DNA from: an uncultured Muribaculaceae bacterium | GTDB lineage: Bacteria > Bacteroidota > Bacteroidia > Bacteroidales > Muribaculaceae | Assembly: GCA_910578805.1 (NCBI GenBank) | Contig: CAJTRS010000001.1 | Span: forward strand, 92,520-139,829 | Direction of reading: 5' to 3' | Length of the DNA: 47,310 nt | Part shown: positions 1 to 7,623 of the stretch, one piece after another | Layout of the letters: each line of letters starts with the position of its first letter | How positions within the stretch are numbered: the first letter of the stretch is position 1 | Position numbers and translations under genes: made by a program | Notes under the pieces: generated by a model | The model's input: only the letters and a program-made list of their open reading frames with translations | Database searches by the model: none | Told to the model about the DNA's origin: nothing

Positions 1-69
1 GTCTTACCTGGATTCGAACCAAGACAGGCAGAACCAAAAACTGCAGTGCTACCATTACACCATAAGACA
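1..69 (-). tRNA. tRNA-Gln (anticodon TTG), last two bases outside the window
   Basis: Read on the minus strand, the sequence folds as a cloverleaf. The acceptor begins TGTCTTA, the D arm is GTGT/GCAC, the anticodon arm is GCAGT/TCTGC with loop TTTTGGT (anticodon TTG at 34-36), and the T arm is CTTGG/CCAGG around TTCGAAT. The 31-39 pair is T-T. The last acceptor base and the discriminator fall just left of position 1, so the gene is complete apart from those two bases. A strong promoter lies upstream at 114-145. Confidence 0.95.
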
Positions 70-212
70 ATCCTATGCCCAAGCCGGCACACACAGCCGA
101 CCTAAAGCGTGTGCAAAGTTATGAATAGTTTTTTATCCGTGCAAACTTTGACTGCGTATTTTTTCAACGGCCGCCGACGGCAACCATTCGGGCAACGCCC
201 CCTCCGACAATA
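69..212. other. intergenic region between tRNA-Gln and tyrS
   Basis: Apart from the tRNA promoter at 114-145, nothing further is supported. A short GC-rich hairpin around 168-180 lacks a U-run on the tyrS (minus) side, so no convincing tyrS terminator is seen. Confidence 0.4.
114..145 (-). promoter_or_regulatory. promoter of tRNA-Gln
   Basis: On the minus strand, TTTG (142-145) is followed by a 20-nt spacer and TAACTTTG (114-121). This is an exact match to the Bacteroidetes -33/-7 consensus. Predicted start near 107 leaves a leader of about 38 nt before the tRNA. Confidence 0.75.
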
Positions 213-1505
213 CTATTTGGCGATGAGCAGGAAATAATTTTTCTTACCCTTCTGCACCAGAATATATTTACCGGCAAGCAGCATATCGGTTGTTGCCGAC
301 GCATAAGCATCGGTAAGTTTCTCCTTGTTTACACCAACACCTCCGCCCTGCACCATCTTGCGCATCTCACCTTTAGAGGGGAACACAGCAGCCTTATCCA
401 CCAGCAGATCGGCAAGCTTGATACCCGCCTCTATATCGGCGCGGGCCACTTCAAACTGCGGCACACCCTCCATCACGGCAAGCAGAGTGGCCTCATCGAT
501 GCGACGGAGCACATCGCCGGCCTTATTGCTGAACAATATCTGCGAAGCTTCCACAGCGGCCTCATAGTCCTGAACCGAATGCACCATAGTGGTCACCTCT
601 CTGGCAAGACGCTTCTGAAGCGGACGCATGCCGGGGTCTTTCTTCTGCTCTTCGACCAAAGCCTCCACCTCCTCACGGGAAAGTTCGGTGAATATCTTTA
701 TGTATTTTTCGGCATCGGCGTCCGAAACATTGAGCCAGAACTGATAAAATTTATAAGGTGATGTATAACGCGGATCAAGCCACACATTGCCACTCTCGGT
801 TTTTCCAAACTTACCGCCATCGGCTTTGGTGATCAGCGGACATGTCAGAGCATAAGCCTCCCCGCCAAGCGTACGGCGGATAAGCTCAGTGCCGGTGGTG
901 ATATTGCCCCACTGGTCCGAACCGCCAAGCTGCAGTCGGCACCCCTTCTCACGATACAGATTCAGAAAGTCATAGCCCTGCACCAACTGATAGGAAAATT
1001 CGGTAAACGACATACCCTGCTGGCTCTCACCGCTCAGACGCTTCTTCACCGAATCCTTTGCCATCATATAATTGACAGTTATATGCTTGCCCACATCACG
1101 AATAAAATCCAGAAACGAGAAATTCTTCATCCAATCATAGTTATTGACCATTTCTGCCGCATTGGGAGCGTCGCTGTCGAAATCCAGAAACTTGGAAAGC
1201 TGACGTTTTATAGCCTCCTGATTGTGACGCAAGGTCTCCTCGTCAAGGAGTTTGCGCTCCTGACTCTTCATCGAGGGATCACCGATCATGCCGGTAGCAC
1301 CGCCCACCAAAGCTATGGGCTTATGACCCGAACGCTGGAAGTGCTTAAGAATCATGACACCCACCAGATGCCCTATATGGAGTGAATCAGCCGTAGGGTC
1401 GATACCGAGATAGGCTGTGGTCATCTCTTTCTTCAGTTGCTCGTCTGTACCCGGCATCATCTGATGTATCATGCCACGCCAGGTCAATTCTTCTATAAAA
1501 TCCAT
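213..1505 (-). CDS. tyrS: tyrosyl-tRNA synthetase
   Basis: Class I synthetase that charges tRNA-Tyr with tyrosine in the cytosol. With the start used here the protein has 430 residues, the usual length for bacterial TyrRS. HIGH is at residues 43-46 in the Rossmann domain, the tRNA/Tyr-binding GGSDQWGN is near 194-201, and the KMSKS-like loop is KFGKT at 232-236. The C-terminal quarter carries an S4-type RNA-binding fold with the usual GGGVGVN segment. The open frame extends upstream to 1565, but that extension runs through the promoter (CAAATTTA, 1553-1560), so the start at 1505 (MDFIEEL) fits the family better. An ATG two codons upstream at 1511 is the alternative. It is divergent from metY. 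Confidence 0.97.
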   Translation of the reverse strand: MDFIEELTWRGMIHQMMPGTDEQLKKEMTTAYLGIDPTADSLHIGHLVGVMILKHFQRSGHKPIALVGGATGMIGDPSMKSQERKLLDEETLRHNQEAIKRQLSKFLDFDSDAPNAAEMVNNYDWMKNFSFLDFIRDVGKHITVNYMMAKDSVKKRLSGESQQGMSFTEFSYQLVQGYDFLNLYREKGCRLQLGGSDQWGNITTGTELIRRTLGGEAYALTCPLITKADGGKFGKTESGNVWLDPRYTSPYKFYQFWLNVSDADAEKYIKIFTELSREEVEALVEEQKKDPGMRPLQKRLAREVTTMVHSVQDYEAAVEASQILFSNKAGDVLRRIDEATLLAVMEGVPQFEVARADIEAGIKLADLLVDKAAVFPSKGEMRKMVQGGGVGVNKEKLTDAYASATTDMLLAGKYILVQKGKKNYFLLIAK

Positions 1506-1552
1506 AGACATATATATGTTGTTTATTGTTTTATCGAATTCAATTAAGATTG

Positions 1553-1560
1553 CAAATTTA
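1553..1560 (-). promoter_or_regulatory. -7 element upstream of tyrS
   Basis: Minus-strand TAAATTTG matches TAnnTTTG. No good TTTG lies at the expected -33 distance. Predicted start is near 1546, about 40 nt before the tyrS ATG. Confidence 0.5.
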
Positions 1561-1598
1561 CACATTTATTCTCATATCGTAAAAATCATCGGTCCAAG

Positions 1599-1630
1599 TT
1601 TCACAACCACGCTGATTTTATGTAATTTTG
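1599..1630 (+). promoter_or_regulatory. promoter of metY
   Basis: TTTC (1599-1602), 20-nt spacer, TAATTTTG (1623-1630). One mismatch in the -33 box, exact -7 box. Predicted start is near 1637, 37 nt ahead of the ATG at 1674. Confidence 0.6.
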
Positions 1631-1673
1631 CATTATCGTTTCAATTTTTGACAAACCCATATACCCAGATATT

Positions 1674-2963
1674 ATGACTACCGACAGACCGTTGCACTTC
1701 GAGACCCTGCAGTTGCATGTGGGACAGGAACAGCCCGATCCGGCCACCGACGCCCGGGCGGTGCCCATATACCAGACCACATCTTACGTGTTTGAGAACT
1801 CGGCTCGTGCCGCAGCAAGATTCGATCTGTCAGAACCGGGCAACATCTACAGCCGTCTAACCAACCCCACCCACGATGTGCTTGAAAAACGCATTGCCGC
1901 GCTCGAAGGAGGCATAGGCGCATTGGCGGTGGCTTCCGGAGCGGCAGCCGTGACATATGCGATTATGAACATAGCCGTAAACGGAGACCATATCGTGGCC
2001 GCCAACAACATCTACGGCGGTTCATACAACCTTCTGGATAACACCCTGCCCTCCTACGGCATCACAACCACATTCGTGGACCCGGCCGATGTGTCCAATT
2101 TCGAGAAAGCCATACGCCCTCAGACCAAAGCGATCTTCGTAGAGACTCTCGGCAACCCCAATTCCAGCGTTACCGACATAGATGCCGTGGCCGAAATGGC
2201 TCACCGGCACGGAGTGCCCCTGATTGTTGACAACACATTCGCCACCCCATACCTGATGCGCCCTATAGAACACGGCGCGGACATAGTGGTACACTCCGCC
2301 ACAAAATTCATAGGCGGCCACGGCACATCGCTCGGCGGCATAATTGTGGATTCCGGACGGTTCAACTGGGCTGCCTCCGACAAGTTTCCCACCCTGTCGC
2401 AACCTGACCCGTCGTACCACGGTGCCCGGTTCACCGATGTGGCCGGCGAAGCCGCATATATAACAAGAATCCGCACAGTGCTGCTGCGTGACACCGGCGC
2501 TGCGATAAGCCCTTTCAATGCATTTCTGCTCCTTCAGGGAGTGGAAACACTATCGCTCAGAGTGGAACGCCATGTTGAAAATGCCGTCAGAATAGCCGAT
2601 CATCTGGCATCGCACCCCAAGGTGGTAAAAGTCAACCACCCCTCGCTTGCCGGCCACCCCGACCATGAACTCTACAAACATTACTATCCACATGGAGCGG
2701 GATCGATATTCACCATTGAGGTTACCGGAGGCATAAAGGGCGCACACCGGTTTATCGACAATCTGACGATATTTTCTCTGCTTGCCAATGTTGCCGACTC
2801 AAAATCACTTGTGATACACCCGGCCACAACCACACACTCACAGCTCACCCCCGAACAACAGTGCGAGCAAAGCATATTCCCGGGTACGGTACGACTATCT
2901 GTCGGCACAGAACACATCGAAGACCTCATCGAAGACCTCGACCGGGCTCTTGACAAGGTATAA
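1674..2963 (+). CDS. metY: O-acetylhomoserine sulfhydrylase / aminocarboxypropyltransferase
   Basis: PLP enzyme of the Cys/Met metabolism family. It makes homocysteine from O-acetyl-L-homoserine and sulfide (direct sulfhydrylation in methionine synthesis). Its 429 residues match the MetY/Met17 length, longer than cystathionine gamma-synthases near 390. The PLP lysine is K211 in SATKFIGGHG. The substrate-phosphate region YSRLTNPT is near 59-66 and the cofactor Asp lies in VDNTFATP near 185. The start and family N-terminus (HFETLQLHVGQEQPD) agree. It is divergent from tyrS with its own promoter. Exact acyl donor (acetyl versus succinyl) is inferred from family, not visible. Confidence 0.93.
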   Translation: MTTDRPLHFETLQLHVGQEQPDPATDARAVPIYQTTSYVFENSARAAARFDLSEPGNIYSRLTNPTHDVLEKRIAALEGGIGALAVASGAAAVTYAIMNIAVNGDHIVAANNIYGGSYNLLDNTLPSYGITTTFVDPADVSNFEKAIRPQTKAIFVETLGNPNSSVTDIDAVAEMAHRHGVPLIVDNTFATPYLMRPIEHGADIVVHSATKFIGGHGTSLGGIIVDSGRFNWAASDKFPTLSQPDPSYHGARFTDVAGEAAYITRIRTVLLRDTGAAISPFNAFLLLQGVETLSLRVERHVENAVRIADHLASHPKVVKVNHPSLAGHPDHELYKHYYPHGAGSIFTIEVTGGIKGAHRFIDNLTIFSLLANVADSKSLVIHPATTTHSQLTPEQQCEQSIFPGTVRLSVGTEHIEDLIEDLDRALDKV

Positions 2964-3034
2964 TCCACGCCCGACAAAAAAACGGATACTACAACAGCAA
3001 GAAACATCACATAAGTTACTCCATATAAAATATC

Positions 3035-4393
3035 ATGCGACTTTTATTCAAGACCATAACAGCCATAGCCCTGACATTATTCCTCACTCCGCACACCTCT
3101 GCCCGGACCGATCTGTCGCCATATCTGCCGGTGACAATAACAACATGTGACTCTCTCGGCTGGCAGACAGCAGTGCCTGAAAGTGTGGCCGATTCCACCC
3201 TGTCACAGTCACAGGACTCCGCTTATGTGTTCGTTCCGCGTCCGGTGCGGGCAGTACCCACAGCCTACTTCGCTCCAGTGGTGTTCGACACCTACCAGTT
3301 TCTTGACCCCATACCCGTAACCCAGCAGTCAACACATGAAGTTCCGGAGGCATTCTACTGGCTCGAAGACCTCAGCAATTCACAAAAACTCATATTGCAG
3401 GCACGTCAGAACTACATAATAAATTCACCGAAATCTGTGCGCTACAACCTTGCCGACCTGCCCGAACCGCCAAAGGCTTACCGCGCATTCATAGACCCCA
3501 CCACCACCAAGATAGTACTCGAGGAGGTGAAAGTCAACAAAAAACAGCTCGAATCGGACTTAAACGCCGACATCGAGCTCAAGAAGTGGCTTCACAAATT
3601 CGATGCGTCACTGCAATTCTCGCAGGCTTATATATCACCAAACTGGTATCAGGGAGGCAACAATAACCTCAACATGATCGGACTGGTAGCATACCACGTA
3701 AAACTCAATCCAAAGTTCTACCCCAATCTGCTCTTCGAGACCAACGTGCAGTACAAACTGAGCCTCAACAGCGCCCCCGACGACAGTATCCACTCCGTGA
3801 ACATATCAGAGGACATACTCCAGCTCAACTCCACCTTCGGTGTCAAAGCCGCCAAGCGATGGTTCTACTCAGCCAACCTCATGTTCAAGACACAGATATT
3901 CAACAGCTACGTGAGCAATTCACATCAGATGCAGGCGTCGTTCATGTCACCGGGTGAACTCAATCTCGGTCTCGGTATGACCTACAACTACGAGAATCCT
4001 AAAAAAACAGTGGCATTCGGAGCCTCCATATCACCTCTCTCATGGAACTTGAAAACCTGTATCAACAACGACATAAACGAAACAGCCTACGGCATAGACC
4101 CCGGCCGAAACATGGTGAACAAAGTCGGTTCGAGTGCCGAATGTACACTGATGTGGAAAATCGCCTACAACATCGTCTATAGCTCCCGACTGTTTGCATT
4201 TACCGACTACGATTATTTCCAGACCGACTGGGAGCACACCATCGATTTCAACATCAACCGGTTTCTCTCCACTCGACTCTACGTTCACATGCGCTATGAC
4301 ACGGAGACCCCATACATAGCCGACAGCGAATGGCACAAATTCCAGCTCAAGGAGATATTCAGTTTCGGCTTCTCCTACCATTTCGGTGTATAA
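3035..4393 (+). CDS. DUF3078 family secreted / outer-membrane protein
   Basis: A 452-residue protein with a clear signal peptide (MRLLFKTITAIALTLFL, cut near TSA-RTD). The first ~160 residues are Ser/Thr/Pro-rich and poorly ordered. From about residue 165 (LNADIELKKWLHKFDASLQF) alternating aromatic strands and the NWYQGGNNN motif mark the DUF3078 domain. It ends in a long series of amphipathic strands (FSFGFSYHFGV) with a terminal aromatic-type ending typical of outer-membrane beta barrels. DUF3078 proteins are widespread in Bacteroidetes with no established function. No promoter is seen in the 71 nt after metY, so read-through from metY is possible. The next gene starts 25 nt downstream, suggesting one transcription unit. 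Confidence 0.8.
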   Translation: MRLLFKTITAIALTLFLTPHTSARTDLSPYLPVTITTCDSLGWQTAVPESVADSTLSQSQDSAYVFVPRPVRAVPTAYFAPVVFDTYQFLDPIPVTQQSTHEVPEAFYWLEDLSNSQKLILQARQNYIINSPKSVRYNLADLPEPPKAYRAFIDPTTTKIVLEEVKVNKKQLESDLNADIELKKWLHKFDASLQFSQAYISPNWYQGGNNNLNMIGLVAYHVKLNPKFYPNLLFETNVQYKLSLNSAPDDSIHSVNISEDILQLNSTFGVKAAKRWFYSANLMFKTQIFNSYVSNSHQMQASFMSPGELNLGLGMTYNYENPKKTVAFGASISPLSWNLKTCINNDINETAYGIDPGRNMVNKVGSSAECTLMWKIAYNIVYSSRLFAFTDYDYFQTDWEHTIDFNINRFLSTRLYVHMRYDTETPYIADSEWHKFQLKEIFSFGFSYHFGV

Positions 4394-4418
4394 CTATGTA
4401 AACACCGTCTCTCCACCC

Positions 4419-5021
4419 ATGCCGACAAGGATTCTCATCGCAGCCATAATAGGCCTATGCATGCACACAGGCGCAGCAGCACAAGCCTATATAGACCTGT
4501 TACCCTCCAGAGCCGAGGTTATAGAAAATTTTTCATATGACAGCTTGTACCGTGACATGGAATGCCGGCCGCTTCATCACATAGAGGGTATATGGCAATT
4601 CACCGCCGACGGCATCACCATAGCCATTGACCGCCACTCTCCGAATCAAGCTCCCTCATCATCGGCCATGACCGGCTACCGCATGATACTCATATCAGCG
4701 CCCAACCGGTCATTACGTCCGGGCACTGTGATAGGACTCATAGCCCCAACCGCAAAGGCAGGCACTTACGAGGCCCGTATCCACACATCGCAGAAAGGAC
4801 TTTCGGTCACAGGCTCCGGAAAATTCACCCTCACGCTTGACGATGAAGAATCACGCATAGTATTCAGCCGCCACAAATCGGCTTACAGCATCAACCTGTG
4901 GCGCGCACTACCCTACATGTTCAGGCATGTCGTGCGGAAAAATGAAAAAAGAGAATCCTCAGAGGGCTGCATAAGAATATTTCCACAACCGGCCCGTCCG
5001 CATGAGCCTGTATATCTCTAA
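4419..5021 (+). CDS. secreted protein of unknown function
   Basis: About 200 residues. The start at 4419 gives a clean signal peptide (MPTRILIAAIIGLCMHTGAAAQA). A GTG 11 codons upstream would overlap the DUF3078 gene and bury the signal peptide. The mature part contains LHHIEGIWQFTADG-ITIAIDRH, an HxxGIWxF strand pattern like small extracellular domains that judge or bind a ligand, then beta-rich segments and a basic C-terminus (RHVVRKNEKRESS). No catalytic motif is recognised. It sits between DUF3078 and a second small secreted protein, 21 nt apart from the latter, probably co-transcribed. Envelope location is inferred from the signal peptide only. Confidence 0.7.
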   Translation: MPTRILIAAIIGLCMHTGAAAQAYIDLLPSRAEVIENFSYDSLYRDMECRPLHHIEGIWQFTADGITIAIDRHSPNQAPSSSAMTGYRMILISAPNRSLRPGTVIGLIAPTAKAGTYEARIHTSQKGLSVTGSGKFTLTLDDEESRIVFSRHKSAYSINLWRALPYMFRHVVRKNEKRESSEGCIRIFPQPARPHEPVYL

Positions 5022-5041
5022 CCGCCATCTTATCCTTCCCT

Positions 5042-5536
5042 ATGACAACCCGACTGTTTCCGATAATCACACTATTAATAATATGTGTCACGCTGCCCTG
5101 CGCAGCCATTGATCGGACCACACGCAAGAAACTCAAAGCCACAACGGAAGCCACAGCCACACCGGACACCGAGCGTCAGGATTGCGACACCACGCTCGTT
5201 GACAACAGCAGAGACATACGACTGTCGGGTTATGACAAGCCCCTGCGCTCACGCCGCGAATCGCTGTTTGTCACCAACCTGACTCCTCATACGATAACCT
5301 CTCTGACATTAGAGATAGAATACTCCGACACACGCGGCCGGCAGCTTCACAAAACCGTCCGCACCGTAAAATGCCATATACCCGCATCGGAAACACGACG
5401 TATCGATTTTCCGTCATGGGACATACAGCAGTCATTCTACTATGAACTGTCAGGCAAGCCTCAGAGAGCCGACGGCACTCCCTACAGAGTCAGCTGCCGG
5501 ACTGTCGGATACACCACTCCTCATCACAACAAATGA
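5042..5536 (+). CDS. small secreted protein of unknown function
   Basis: A 164-residue protein with signal peptide (TRLFPIITLLIICVTLPCAA). A Thr-rich linker follows, then a single beta-sandwich-like domain (residues ~68-160) with the pattern RRESLFVTNLTPHTITSLTLEIEY and later ETRRIDFPSWDIQQSFYYELSG. This resembles the immunoglobulin-like accessory domains with a bare role in surface proteins. No enzyme motif is seen. The gene ends one nucleotide before the Crp/Fnr ORF region and is translated in a different frame from it, so the two are tightly packed in one operon. Function not recognised. Confidence 0.7.
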   Translation: MTTRLFPIITLLIICVTLPCAAIDRTTRKKLKATTEATATPDTERQDCDTTLVDNSRDIRLSGYDKPLRSRRESLFVTNLTPHTITSLTLEIEYSDTRGRQLHKTVRTVKCHIPASETRRIDFPSWDIQQSFYYELSGKPQRADGTPYRVSCRTVGYTTPHHNK

Positions 5537-5537
5537 C

Positions 5538-6131
5538 ATGTCACACCCCATAGACCACATACGCGCTTACATAAACCTGCCGTCGGAACTCGAGCAGTCC
5601 ATGCGCCAACTCATCAAAAAACGCTCATTCCGACGAGGAGAGACCATCTCATTGCTCGACAACATGCGCACCAACGCTTTTTTCATACAGAAAGGCTCGG
5701 CAAGGGTGTATTATATAAGAAAAGGACGTGAATATACATTTTCATTCTCCTTTGAGGACGAATTCGTGACACATTCATTATTTCTGCTTAACCGTTCCGA
5801 CACGTTCACCTCCATAGAGTTTCTTGAACCGTCGCAAGTGTATATCATACCACATCTTGACATCAGTGATTCCATGGAGGAATATGCCCGTGGAAACCTG
5901 TCGGAAATAATGGCATTTGTAACCTCGATTCTCGTCGAACACACCAACCGTCTGGAAGAACGGCTGCTATTGCTTCAGACAGCATCGGCCACGGAACGTT
6001 ACCGATGGCTTATCACTCGATATCCCAAGATACTTGAACGCGCCACTATCACACAGATAGCCTCATTTCTCGGCGTGACCAAAGAGACTCTCTACCGGAT
6101 ACGCAACAACAAATATAACCCCAACTCATAA
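5538..6131 (+). CDS. Crp/Fnr family transcriptional regulator
   Basis: A 197-residue cytoplasmic regulator. Residues ~20-110 form a cyclic-nucleotide-binding-type beta barrel (RRGETISLLDN, FFIQKGSARVYYIRKGREYTF). A long dimer helix follows near 120-150, then a helix-turn-helix at the C-terminus (ATITQIASFLGVTKETLYRIR). No cysteine cluster for an Fe-S centre, so an Fnr-type oxygen sensor is unlikely. The barrel lacks an obvious cAMP-binding phosphate cassette. The open frame extends upstream to 5442 inside the previous gene; the ATG at 5538 follows that gene's stop by one base. The MATE gene starts 3 nt after it, so it probably controls that exporter (inference). Confidence 0.88.
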   Translation: MSHPIDHIRAYINLPSELEQSMRQLIKKRSFRRGETISLLDNMRTNAFFIQKGSARVYYIRKGREYTFSFSFEDEFVTHSLFLLNRSDTFTSIEFLEPSQVYIIPHLDISDSMEEYARGNLSEIMAFVTSILVEHTNRLEERLLLLQTASATERYRWLITRYPKILERATITQIASFLGVTKETLYRIRNNKYNPNS

Positions 6132-6134
6132 ACA

Positions 6135-7514
6135 ATGGAATCAGTACAAGGCAATCTCGATATGCTGAGCAACGGTAAAATAGGCCGGTTGCTATGGAAT
6201 TACAGCCTGCCGGCTGTAGTAGGAATGCTGATCATGTCACTCTATAATGTGGTTGACCGCATATTCATAGGCCAGGGAGTAGGCACCGAAGCCATAGCCG
6301 GACTCGCCATAACGTTTCCGGTAATGAACATAGCCACAGCCTTAGGCGTGCTCATAGGTGCGGGCGCAAGCGCACGCGTATCCATCAACCTCGGAGCCGG
6401 TGACAAGCTCGGAGCAGAACTCACCCTCGGCAATTCGCTCACGCTTATAGTGATAAACGCCACCATATACATAAGCATCTTCTCCTTGTTTCTCGACGAC
6501 ATACTCATAGCCTTCGGAGCGAGCGGCGCCACTCTCCCTTACGCCCGCGATTTCATGACATACATCATGCCTGGACTATTCATAATGAATGTGGGTTATA
6601 CGTTCAACAACATCATGCGGGCATCGGGATATCCAATGAAAGCCATGATCACCATGTTTATAGGCGCAGGCTGCAATGCGGCACTCGCACCCGTATTCAT
6701 ATTCGTGATGCACTGGGGCATAAAAGGAGCCGCCATAGCCACCGACATATCCATGACCATCTTCACCATCTATGTAATGCACCATTTCCTGAGCTCCAAA
6801 AGCAATCTGAGATTCCGCAGAGGCATATTCAGGCTCAGACGCAACATAGTGGCCAACATAATAGGTATAGGCGCCGCGCCATCGCTGGTCAATATAGCCG
6901 GCTGTGCCATAAGCATAATCATAAACAAGAATCTGGCTTACCACGGCGGAGACAATGCCGTGGCCGCGGCCGGAATTTTCGTCACCTACACCTCTCTGCT
7001 CACCATGGTTGTGGTTGGACTGTGCCAGGGCATGCAGCCGATAATCGGCTACAATTATGGAGCCGGACATCTTGACCGTCTGAAAAAGACATATCTGCTT
7101 GCCACCCTGTGGGCCACGGCCGTGGTTTCGGCAGGAGCCATCGCCGGACTTGTTTTTCCCGACATGATAGCCCGCGCATTCACCACCGACGCCACACTTA
7201 TAAACGTCACGGCCAATGCATTCTCCATCGCCATGTGTGCATTTTTCGTCGTTGGATTCCAGATTGTGTCCACCACACTGTTTCAATCCATAGGCAAGAT
7301 ATGGAAATCAATAGTCCTCAGCCTGGCCCGTCAGGTAGTGTTTCTGATACCGTTTCTGTTGCTTTTCTCACACCACTATAAACTCGACGGCATCTGGGCG
7401 GCATTTCCCGTAAGCGACATTTTCGCCACCATAGTCACCGCTGTAATGATAATCATACAATTCCGTTCCATACGTCAATCCGTCGGCAATCACTCCGTAA
7501 AACAGCATGAATGA
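6135..7514 (+). CDS. MATE family multidrug exporter
   Basis: A 459-residue inner-membrane protein with about 12 hydrophobic segments in two homologous halves, the length expected for MATE transporters. The N-terminus carries IGRLLWNYSLPAVVGMLIMSLYNVVDRIFIGQ, the usual helix 1-2 region with the conserved Pro and the VDxxFIGQ motif. The second half repeats a similar start (GIGAAPSLVNIAGCAISIIINKNL) and contains GLCQGMQPIIGYNYGAG. Family members export cationic drugs in exchange for Na+ or H+; the substrate here cannot be read. It follows the Crp/Fnr regulator by 3 nt, so translation is probably coupled. Confidence 0.93.
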   Translation: MESVQGNLDMLSNGKIGRLLWNYSLPAVVGMLIMSLYNVVDRIFIGQGVGTEAIAGLAITFPVMNIATALGVLIGAGASARVSINLGAGDKLGAELTLGNSLTLIVINATIYISIFSLFLDDILIAFGASGATLPYARDFMTYIMPGLFIMNVGYTFNNIMRASGYPMKAMITMFIGAGCNAALAPVFIFVMHWGIKGAAIATDISMTIFTIYVMHHFLSSKSNLRFRRGIFRLRRNIVANIIGIGAAPSLVNIAGCAISIIINKNLAYHGGDNAVAAAGIFVTYTSLLTMVVVGLCQGMQPIIGYNYGAGHLDRLKKTYLLATLWATAVVSAGAIAGLVFPDMIARAFTTDATLINVTANAFSIAMCAFFVVGFQIVSTTLFQSIGKIWKSIVLSLARQVVFLIPFLLLFSHHYKLDGIWAAFPVSDIFATIVTAVMIIIQFRSIRQSVGNHSVKQHE

Positions 7515-7545
7515 ACCCCGACTGACAATAAAAAATTAAAAAAAA

Positions 7546-7577
7546 TTTGCATATTGCTGACACATTGGATATATTTG
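7546..7577 (+). promoter_or_regulatory. promoter of the alpha-glucan operon
   Basis: TTTG (7546-7549), 20-nt spacer, TATATTTG (7570-7577): exact -33 and -7 boxes. Predicted start near 7584, leaving a 40-nt AT-rich leader before the ATG at 7624. Confidence 0.75.
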
Positions 7578-7623
7578 CAATAATTGATTAATACCCTCTG
7601 AATTACCCCAAATTTAATATCAC

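Noticed and set aside
6576..7286. 236-codon open frame on the minus strand inside the MATE gene
   Set aside because: Fully antisense to a clear MATE protein; its composition (Gly, His, Tyr) follows from the reverse of alternating membrane codons.
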